From the NCBI GenBank assembly GCA_949825065.1, contig OX463846.1, positions 6,033,366 through 6,097,365 of the forward strand: 64,000 nt of DNA. Reading direction: 5' to 3'. This document shows, one piece after another, positions 55,901-64,000 of the stretch. The notes under the pieces are model-generated. The model was not told where the DNA came from. It was given only the letters and a program-made list of their open reading frames with translations, and did not search any database. The stretch is from Odontocerum albicorne. Lineage: Eukaryota; Arthropoda; Insecta; Trichoptera; Odontoceridae. Positions within the stretch are counted from its first letter, which is position 1; each line of letters opens with the position of its first letter. A program made the translations under genes and the position numbers.

Positions 55901-56999
55901 ATCTGTTCTCAACCCTTGCTGATTCCACAGCATTCTTCTGTACAGGAAGATTCATTACCTAAATTATCGCGGGCAATATATTGTAGTGGGTAGCGCATAA
56001 AGAAGTGTCTGTGTTAACAACATATTGGCAAATCGTTTTTAATAATTCATATATTTTTTGTTTGTTTACCTTCAAGCACCGTTTAATAACCAAATAGTTA
56101 AATAAAATTTCGTTTATTTGACTTCTTCATTTTTTTTCAAAATTTAATTCACTTGATTGCACCATACTTTCCTCGGTCTTTGTTTCCAACGATCACTCTC
56201 GCGCAAAACAATATAAAATCCGAAATTCTATTCTAGATATTATGGAAATAAATTCGAAAGGAGAAAATGTCATTTTGGTCATAAAATGGAAACTTCTCCA
56301 GTTCAATCTAGGGGCTTAGTCAAATGTGAAAATTTACGTTCACCGTGCTGGGATATGCAGTTCTGCAGAGATGCGCTCCACAGACCCTGAACTGCATGGA
56401 CTTCAACGTCCAGGGGGTGAAACTTTCAATTCAACTAAACTTCATCGCTTTCATTGTTTGACTGATTTACAGCTGTGATGTGGGCACTTTTCTTGCTCGG
56501 AAATATTATATTTTTAATAATGATTATAAAAGAACGTTTGTTTTACTTAAATATTAGATGACGTTTGTTAAACTTTGTGGTGTCATGTTTAAAAAAAATT
56601 ATGAAATAAATAAAAACACATTTTTTTTATTTTGTGTTCACTGCTGTTTTATTTGAGTCAGATTCCGGTTTCAAATATCCCCGTGTTCCTCCTTAGGGGG
56701 AGATGAATAAAATTATGGTTAAAAAATAGTTTTTATAATTATAATAGGGACATACGAGGGGGAGGGTAGTAGTGTTTAATGAGGAGCGGGGAGTAGCTAG
56801 GCGTCAAAATATTGCTTTTGAACGGGAAATATATTTAGTAGACTATTTTTGCAATTTATTAAAAATAAGTGTTTTATTAAAAATAAGTGTTTTATTTATT
56901 TTATTACAAATTTATAATCAAATGACAATTTATATCCCGATTAGAGAGCAGTATATTCAATGGCGCTTAACTCATTTGAAAACACTATTTTAATGTGTG
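55901..56999. other. No recognised feature
   Basis: A palindrome-like pair around 56352-56410 ('gctgggatatgcagttctgc' ... 'ctgaactgcatg') is noted; otherwise AT-rich. Confidence 0.35.
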
Positions 57000-57440
57000 T
57001 ATTGTACTTTCGTTTAATATAGTACAACCTGGCGAATTTATTGATATATGGCAATCTCTTTCACCCAACCAAAAATATGTTAAGGTTTGGGCTGAAAGAC
57101 AAAGGGTTTGGGCTGAAAAAAAAGATGATGTTCTCGCGGCCTTATTTGTCTTTTATTGATAGGCGTGCTCTCAACTGGGGGATGTTATGAGAAGATCCCA
57201 GATGTTTTGATAGCTTCTCTCCTAAATGTATTTTCTTGGACATTATCTTTAAATATATATGCAATATGAGTATATACGTACATACAATGTTGCTATCGAT
57301 ATACCTATATTTATTTATTTAAGCATGCCTTAAATATATAAATATAGGTTTATCACAATAATTGGGTAGTAATGGTAATCAAACCCACAGTCTCCGGGCT
57401 GAATGTCACGCGTCTTATCAACAAGGCCACAGAGGTTGTC
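57000..57440 (-). repeat. SINE interrupted by another repeat
   Basis: Tail at 57000-57085 ('tacaacctggcgaatttatt', 'ggcaatctctttcacccaac') and head at 57345-57440 (minus: GTGGCCTTGTTGATAAGAC, GGGTTTGATTACC) are separated by an unrelated insertion at about 57090-57335. Confidence 0.78.
57090..57335 (+). repeat. Interspersed 3'-end repeat, diverged copy 3
   Basis: One unit related to 3100-3480: 'gggctgaaa', 'ggggatgttatgagaagatc'-like, 'gatagcttct', ending 'tatcgatatacctatattta' and TTTATT repeats. It lies inside a SINE. Confidence 0.65.
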
Positions 57441-57465
57441 TATTATTGACAGATTTAAATATTAT

Positions 57466-57705
57466 ATGATTTATAGTTAAGGCATTAACATTGTGGAGGT
57501 TTAAAGAAATTGTACACTATTTATTCCACTTTTTGTAACGGTATAACCCTACCGGTTTCAAGGCTTTCATCTCATCATCAAGGGAGCACAAACATGAGTC
57601 TTTTTTGTGCTCCCCTGATGATGAGGTGAAAGCCTTGAAAACGGTAGGGTTATAGCGTTACAAAAATTGGAATGAACAGTGTTTGATAAAACAAATAACA
57701 AAAAT
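57466..57705. mobile_element. Head-to-head Penelope LTR-like units
   Basis: Left arm minus-oriented from 'ttaaggcattaacattgtgg' to 'gggagcacaaacatgagtc'; right arm plus-oriented from 'ttgtgctcccctgatgatga' to 'aacagtgtttgataaaac'. The arms are about 105 bases and nearly complementary. Same topology as 32985-33200. Confidence 0.88.
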
Positions 57706-58124
57706 TTAAAATGTTATTAAACAAAAATATGTTGAGTGTCAGGATTTATAGGAGATGACTGCGGCCAATGGATAAGGAACATCCACGCATCTGCATATGT
57801 TCAGAACAAATCATAGTTGGTAAGAAAACTTATTAGACAGATAAACTAAAAAGAAACCTTCTTAGATCTACCGATATGCGATAATGTCAAATTCATATGT
57901 GATGTGTGAAAGTATCAAATGCTTTCGGTGAAGTGTACATAGTGCATGTGTGTAGTGTTCATATTTATAAGACGTTTTGATAAGGATTCCCTAAAAGAGT
58001 TGTCTTCAAGTGTTTCCTAATGTTACACATGGTTAATATACGAGTATATCTTCCACTTTAGGCAGACAAAGATTGATCGAAATGAAATATTATTATTGAA
58101 TAGCTAGACAATGCACTATTTTCA

Positions 58125-58345
58125 TAAGGAATCACATAATCTTGTTGGTAAGACACCTGTCTTCGAACATGGGGGTTAAAGGCTCGATTTCTATTGGTGC
58201 CCATTTAAAAAAAAATATACCAGTCTGTTTTCAACTTACGGTTTCTGTATTTACTTTCTGATTGGATGTGGTAGATTGTCACATGGCAATAAATTCACCA
58301 GGTTGTACTGTACATACAAGTTTTTTGTATTGTATAATATATCTT
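58125..58345 (+). repeat. tRNA-derived SINE
   Basis: 'ataatcttgttggtaagaca', 'aaaggctcgatttct', linker, tail 'gattgtcacatggcaataaa' and 'ccaggttgtactgtacatac'. Nearly full length. Confidence 0.87.
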
Positions 58346-58434
58346 TGAAATAATCTTTATTTAAGAAAACAGTAACAAGCTGTTTGCGTTTCAATATTTA
58401 TTTAGACGTGACTAATACTCAGCCGAACAGGATA

Positions 58435-58670
58435 AATTTGACAGGAGTTATTGTTTGCACTAAACGAGTGCTTTATCGAGCAACAAATATAAATCGAGTG
58501 CTTGTTTACATGTAACGAGTGTTTGGTCGCACACAAGGTATATTCAGCTGTGTAACAAAAATTCACTGAGTGATGGTTAACACATAGCGAGGGGTTGGCC
58601 GAGTAACAAATATTCACCGAGTGATTGTTTGCAACCGACGAGTGCTTGTTCGAGCACTTATGTAAATAAA
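58435..58670. repeat. Degenerate tandem 'cgagtgcttg' repeat
   Basis: 'cgagtg(c/a)ttg' or near variants recur about every 35-40 bases, alternating with 'gagtaacaaata(t)(t)cac'. Confidence 0.78.
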
Positions 58671-58794
58671 TTTATGGTAATTATGTATGAAAAAATCCTC
58701 CGTTTAGACTTCTGTAACATCAATGATAATACCTTTTAAATAGTCTTTCACCCGAGGGCTGCAGCTTTGATTCCTGTAGCGTCCTAGATATTTT

Positions 58795-58890
58795 TTAAAG
58801 GTATTCACTTTAGGATTGATTAAAACCTAATGGTTTGGAAAAGATTGCCACATTGCAATGCACCCGCTAGGTTTTACTATATATATATCA
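58795..58890 (+). repeat. SINE tail scrap
   Basis: 'ggaaaagattgccacattgc' and 'cacccgctaggttttactat', without head. Confidence 0.6.
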
Positions 58891-59749
58891 TTAACATGTT
58901 TTGGAAATAACGTTGTAACCTTTCATCTAGCAATTGCTACGAATCTGCGTTACTCGTTTCTGGTTGGTAAGCAGAGATTACCATACAGTAATAAACTAAT
59001 CATTTTGATAAATAAAAAATTCAATAAAACTTTATGTCGCTCGGCTTAATTACATGTTTTATTATTTTATGGAAAAGCAATAAGGCTTATTGAAATACGT
59101 TAAATTAATTTTGTTTATTCAATCTAGCAAAAAGCGTGAAATTAAGAATTCTTAGAAAGCATCTTGGCAATCGGTCTGCTTACACTTTGGTCTTATTAAA
59201 CTCAAACTTTATTGACGAACTCTTTCTCAGAATAAGAGCTTTTAATAATTGAACCCAAAATATATAAGGTACCACCAAATCTCTAAGCAACGGGGTCGTA
59301 ATAACAACCTTTTACATATAAATTTAAAATAAAACTACATTCGTTATAATTAATTGTAAATAAATTACATGGTAAGAAATAAATATTTATATGTTATAAA
59401 AACCTCTTTAAAAATCAAAATTTGAAAAATAATGATCCTATTACAGAATAAAAAGGAATCCTTATATCTGTATAAATAAATGTCCTTCGACGTTTGACGT
59501 CCAAATCGTTCATTATTATAACCAAATCATGTGAGATAATGATGTCTGAAGAAAACCCCAGCAAACGAGGAGTAGACATATGTTGGATACCGTCCAACAG
59601 ATTTCTATATATGGTGGTCCGTGCTTAACCCATTGACGTATCAATTAATATGGAACATTGGTATATTAAAATTCATAAAGTCTCATCATAAATAAATAAA
59701 TAAAAATCATTTTTGAAATAAAGTTGAAAAGAAAGAGAGCGAAACTTTC
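58891..59749. other. No recognised feature
   Basis: A possible second SINE tail at 58950-59000 ('tttctggttggtaagcagag'); the rest is AT-rich. Confidence 0.35.
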
Positions 59750-60230
59750 CAATCATGATATACTTCTTTTGTTTCCTCTTCTCCATCTTCACTAGTTCCT
59801 TGGGTTTCTCTATCTTCTCATACTTCCATTATTTAAAATTTAATTGACTTTTTTTTTACTTTCCTCTATCACGAATACCACTGTAGATTTTTTTTATCAA
59901 TCTATCGTCACCAATCCTTTCAACATGTCCAAACTATATCATTGTACTCGTTTTTACCCCGCCTAATATACCAATATTAAGCTCTAAGTCACTCCGTTCA
60001 ATTAACTTTCTTATTTCATCATACATCCTACATTTTTTTTCTCAGTGAAACACTTGAATTGCACTAACTAGGCTCATCTTATTATTTTCCACGACCACGT
60101 GTCATTCCTTCACATAAATGTTGTAACTAATAAATCGTTGTACATTTTGGTAGTACTTGACATTTTTTGGTTGGACATCTTGTCTTTTAGGATGCAAGAT
60201 ACTCAAATACAACCTCGCCTCACATTGTGC
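59750..60230 (-). pseudogene. LINE remnant, WFGHVERMN family
   Basis: Minus strand: 'atatagtttggacatgttga' gives x-x-S-L-D-M-L(E), the decayed W-F-G-H-V-E position; downstream basic region and upstream MRxxxxx-like segment follow. Heavily mutated. Confidence 0.6.
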
Positions 60231-60459
60231 GCCTGTTAGTTAAATTACATGATCATGGCAACAGAGTTCATGCTTTATAACCTGCGGTGGCAGCCTTCAC
60301 TTTCCGACACAAAAGGATAGGTAATAAATAAATCCTTCCAAGGCAGCTGAAGCTCTGTGGATGATCTTGTTTCAATTTATATATTCTCCAAGAAACCATT
60401 GTAAAATTACAGCTCATACTGAATTGCAAGCGTAACCAATCAATTCAATTCATTTCACC

Positions 60460-61313
60460 TTTTAAAGCTCCACAAGGGAGCATAGGGAGGCCACCAGTCT
60501 TCTCCCTTCAGAGTGGTTTTGGACGGTGTTGGTAATCTCCCTCCACAATATTCCTAACGCTCTGACCTCCTTGTCATAGGAACGGTACACAGTGCGAGAG
60601 GGTCTTCCAGGCCGTCGGGACTCCAATGGACAGAAAAACAGCGCTCTCATTGGTCAACTATCATCGGGCATTCTCAGAACATGTCCCAGCCAGGACCATC
60701 GCCTCTCCCAAATTACAGAGACGACATACCCTGCTGGATGCGCCGGCGTAGAGCGTCGTTTGTTATGTGGTCATCCCACCTGATTCCCAATATCTTCCTG
60801 AGACACCTGTTTTCAAAACTAAGTATCTTGCGCTCCTGAGCCTTGGTGAGATGCCAAGAGTCACAGCCATACAGGAGGATCGGGATGACACATGCGTTAA
60901 ACAGGCGATATTTTGTTGTGACGCTGAATCTAGTCGCCTTCCAAATCCTATCCATGTTGTTGAATACCCTGCTGGCAGCTCCGATGCGGATGGGCAACTC
61001 CGTCCGGAGATCACCATTGAAGGTGATGGTGGCACCCAGGTATCTGAATTTATTCACCTGGGGGATCCGGTTGCCGTTAATCATCATCAGCGCACCTCCA
61101 TCCGGACATGCATCATTGTATATGTATTCTGTTTTACCAGCGTTGACTTGAAGGCCGAGACGCAAATAATTTTCCCATAATCTTGTGGTATTGTGCTGTA
61201 ATCCGCTCACAGAAACATCGAATAGGAAGCGTAACCAGTCATATTTAATTACACGCACCTGGTACAACAATGATGGATCGTCCGAATGCGATTAAATCGT
61301 CGCCCTGGGGTAA
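60460..61313 (-). pseudogene. RTE-like LINE polyprotein, C-terminal half
   Basis: Minus frame from about 61270: GLQHNTTRLWENYLRLGLQV, NAGKTEYIY, NKFRYLGATITFNGDLRTEL, RIGAASRVFNNMDRIWKA, YRLFNACVIPILLYGCDSW, then CLRKILGIRWDDHITNDALR. After a stop near 60713 it continues as RRWSWLGHVLRMPDDS, a further stop at about 60651, and MRALFFCPLESRRPGRPSRT to 60462. L-G-L-x-x-N-x-x-K-T, F-x-Y-L-G and the W-L-G-H-V-L-R-M block identify an RTE-like reverse transcriptase just after its catalytic YxDD box. About 280 codons survive with few disruptions, so this is among the better-kept LINE copies here. It is GC-richer than its neighbours. Confidence 0.9.
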
Positions 61314-62149
61314 AACACCCTCCCATTCGGATATCCGGAGGAGGGCGCCTATCCGAGCGAGTCATCGTTAGATATATTCTTAATTATAATCGTCAGAAGT
61401 AATAGCCATTCATTAATTCAATATGTCAATAGGTTCTCCATTGACTTTTTTCCCATCGTGACTCACCGTTTAAATTGACTTTTTTTCCTATCGTTACCCA
61501 TTTTTACTTCTTTTCAGAAAACACTTGTCAAATAATTAAAATATTCAACCGTTTATCCACAAAAATGTGGATTTTATTTCCATTTCACACTTTTCTATCT
61601 TTACGAATTCGGAGATATTTTTCACATATCTCTTGTAAGGGTGACTATTCATTTTCATTTGTTTAACACTACTAAGCTACCTGCAAACACGAGTTCACAT
61701 ATATTTCTGTTCGATATTTTATGTCACTCAACGATATAGGGAGTTCTTTATCACACGTATCTGTATAAACATTGTTTCTTTGTTTATTAATTTAGTTAAA
61801 ACAATAATTATAAACCTATTAAGACTTTTTAAACTTACATCTATCACTTCACATCGAGAAACTTACATTTGCAATTATTTAAATTTCAATAATTCTTTAA
61901 TCTATCTTTAACATATAAAACACATATGCAACGAAAATTCCAATTGTTTTCGGTATCTTAAATAATTTTGACATTTTGTAAAAAAAAAATTCAATCTTTG
62001 TTGTATAAATTATTAAGATTTTTATCTTTTTCGTTTTTGGAGTCCAAAAGTCGACATTCGAATATATTCAAATTATAAATATAGACTCTATCTAGTTGGT
62101 CTCTTCATGGTTGAGAGTGATGATCATGATAAGACATGTACAATTTTTT
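61314..62149. other. No recognised feature
   Basis: AT-rich; 61440-61500 repeats 'attgactttttttcc(c/t)atcg' twice. Confidence 0.4.
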
Positions 62150-62535
62150 TTCGGACATTTCTGTCTCTGATTAGATGTGAAACCTCGATCAGAGTGGAGT
62201 TGTAACGCCATTGATCTGGTCGGTTCAACGCAAGGATGTGCGGTATATTGGTCTTCTACTAGAAGCATTGCCTAGCATGATAGTTTTTAAGAGACTTGTG
62301 TCATTGTCTCCCGATATGTATTCGATAACACGTAATACCCTTTGTAGATAGATTGTGGAGATATTGAGAAGAGAGAGAGATAGTGTTTATATAGAGTTCC
62401 AGTATTATAGACCCGTTTACTCTCCTTCTTGTCCAAGATATTTGCATCATTCGTTTTTATTATCACATCTTGAACAAGTCGATGTTCCTTCTATCAATAA
62501 AATTTATTGTGTTTTACCATGCATATTTATAGTTA
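62150..62535 (+). repeat. Possible LTR
   Basis: TATA-like 'tttatatagag' near 62386 and 'caataaaatttattgtgttt' near 62495, with GC-richer upstream sequence, resemble an LTR promoter/poly(A) pair. No second copy or terminal TG...CA pair was found. Confidence 0.3.
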
Positions 62536-62720
62536 GCAAATAAAATTGTCTATAAAAGTGTATATAGTCTCATCCCTTATTTAATCTACTTTTGCTGTGC
62601 TAAATTATCAATAAATAGTATATTATATTTAGACCAAAACATATTAAAATTAATACATATTGGTTTGGCGAAAGTCAAACCTTCAGATGGAGATAAAGGA
62701 ACAAATGGAATGGTACTTAC

Positions 62721-63110
62721 GGGTGGATGATAAGGTCATGAAATCGGGTCAAGCTCTGCTTCGGGCTGAAATGGTCGGTCACGGTGGTTGAGAAACCACT
62801 CACACTGGTTCTTCTTTGATGAAGCGTACCGGCCGCCGCCGGCCCGGTCCGAGATGTCCCCCCGATGATAGTCTATGCACAAGTGAACGAGACGACGGGA
62901 ATATGTCCGTCGAGTTAAAACTACTACAACTCGCGACAATACGATAATTTAGGATAGGTGAGAACAATATTTGATCGCACGACAGGGCCGGCGGCGATAA
63001 TAGAGCGACCCGCGCGCGACAGGGCCGGGAGCGACGACAGAGCAGCCCACGAACGGAATAGTAATTTTGCGTCACGCTCTGGCGTGAACACATATAATAT
63101 ATCATATTTA
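62721..63110 (-). promoter_or_regulatory. Candidate CpG-rich promoter / first exon of a host gene
   Basis: An isolated CpG-dense block (e.g. 'gcccggtccgagatgtcc', 'cgacccgcgcgcgacaggg') unlike any repeat family in the window. On the minus strand its downstream edge reads CATCCACCC followed by GTAAGTA at 62720, a near-consensus 5' splice donor. A short frame ATG ACC TTA TCA... runs into the donor; the longer frame from 62939 stops at a TGA overlapping that ATG. So the block may be a 5' UTR exon with the start codon at 62742-62740. No product can be named; low-copy repeat origin is the alternative. Confidence 0.4.
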
Positions 63111-63182
63111 CTGATTGCATGACTTGTGACAATGTTAAAAGGTTACGTGGTAAGAAATGTCAGACAACCTCCGTGACATAAT

Positions 63183-63335
63183 AGAAACCTGTATAAGCCC
63201 TTGGGTTCCCGTTGGTAACAAATTTATTTAAAAGTTGTTTCAGTCTGCTTTCCACATAAGGTTGCACCTTTGTGGTTACCAGGAAGAGATCGCCACGTGA
63301 CAATAAATCCGCTAGATTATTTTGTGTTCAATGAA
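63183..63335 (+). repeat. SINE, decayed
   Basis: 'cttgggttcccgttggta' (B-box region), 'tttcagtctgctttccac', 'ggaagagatcgccacgtgac' tail with 'aataaatccgctagatt'. Head truncated. Confidence 0.7.
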
Positions 63336-63937
63336 ATTCTCATATATTTAAACAAAAAGTATAAATATTCTTAATAAATTAAAAGAAAATAAAAAAAATC
63401 GTTTATTATTCAACTTATTTAGCGTTGATGTTTCAAGATAAAAAAAAGATCATTAATAATAGGCATGTAGAAAATTTCCAAGGAGAGTTCAAATATATGG
63501 CTGAATATTTAATTTCGTTTAAAAAATGTTGTGTCTAATGGGTTAGACTGACCTTTGCAAGGAGGTTCGAGTGTCACCTTCGCCGTTGACTTTTTGACCT
63601 CTTTAAAAACTCGCTTTGTGGCGAAAAATCTAAAACGGATGTACTAAAATTATAGACTCTCTTAATGTCAATTGGCCCGAAACTCAAATACCAGCTTGAT
63701 TTTATCAATATGATTAAATATTTAAGCCCATTCGCTTGGCTTCCACCAGAGAATTTCAGGTTCCATTCCCGATAGCACCCGAGATAAAGCAAAAAGGGGT
63801 CGAAATAATGAACGATGCTATAATACAAAAAAAAACTGTACGGGTAGTTTAGAAGATACAAATAGTTTAAAAATATATGAAAAAACGTAGCACAACCATA
63901 TAAATCAAATTCTGATGTTTACCAGGATAGAATGACG
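63336..63937. other. No confident feature
   Basis: Possible SINE scraps at 63560-63580 ('gcaaggaggttcgagtgtca') and 63740-63790 ('caggttccattcccgatagc'); otherwise AT-rich. Confidence 0.35.
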
Positions 63938-64000
63938 ACCTCTGTGATCTAGTTGGTAAGACACTTGTGTCCTAGTCCTGGGGTTGTGGGTTCAATCCCC
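63938..64000 (+). repeat. tRNA-derived SINE head, cut by window end
   Basis: 'ctctgtgatctagttggtaa' (A box) and 'gtgggttcaatcccc' (B box) at the last bases. Likely a full copy continuing outside. Confidence 0.85.

Noticed and set aside
60767..61180. 137-codon plus-strand frame
   Set aside because: Shadow of the minus-strand LINE reverse transcriptase.

Overview
The window looks like gene-poor, repeat-dense nuclear DNA from an insect, most likely a moth or butterfly. It is AT-rich and has no operon-like or bacterial features. Nearly every recognisable coding trace belongs to a transposable element: mariner and other Tc1/mariner-superfamily transposases, several kinds of non-LTR retrotransposon (LINE), Penelope-like retroelements with a GIY-YIG nuclease, and LTR-type sequences. 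The most abundant LINE remnant carries a WFGHVERMN-like motif that I associate with lepidopteran genomes, but the species call is inference. I find no tRNA, rRNA, CRISPR array or confidently complete host gene.

Layout. 1-4550: AT-rich tract, a poly(A)-tailed retroposon end, LINE remnants. 4553-5839: an almost intact mariner with TA duplications and two nonsense codons. 6311-8351: an 83-bp satellite and a foldback mariner. 9571-16261: SINEs, a piggyBac-like element holding an LTR, a satellite built on a SINE head, a Penelope GIY-YIG fragment, a LINE tail and a 726-bp hAT-like element. 17100-22620: LINE ends, one inserted into an older minisatellite with an ATCAG duplication. 23292-29947: MITEs, a second foldback mariner, LTRs, a Penelope copy. 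30053-40900: SINEs, minisatellites of 38, 42 and about 43 bp, Penelope palindromes, a long-TIR MITE holding a Penelope unit, and a 'SHLDFFPENL' open-frame fragment. 41638-51355: three Tc1/mariner-type and hAT-type elements, an RTE-like LINE with a 16-bp target duplication, solo LTRs and Penelope fragments. 51360-61313: LINE remnants, SINEs and a head-to-head Penelope pair. 62714-63110: a CpG-rich block ending in a splice-donor-like site, the best candidate for host-gene sequence.

The elements fall into interacting groups. A tRNA-derived SINE present in about twenty pieces shares its 3' tail with a LINE whose C-terminal end is also in the window (37757-38145), so that LINE is the likely source of its replication machinery. 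Penelope units occur as solo units, coding fragments and head-to-head palindromes, and contain an ordered motif set resembling a hammerhead ribozyme. Tandem arrays repeatedly start inside or next to transposon ends. Boundaries without a target duplication are approximate, and identities come from reading the sequence only.
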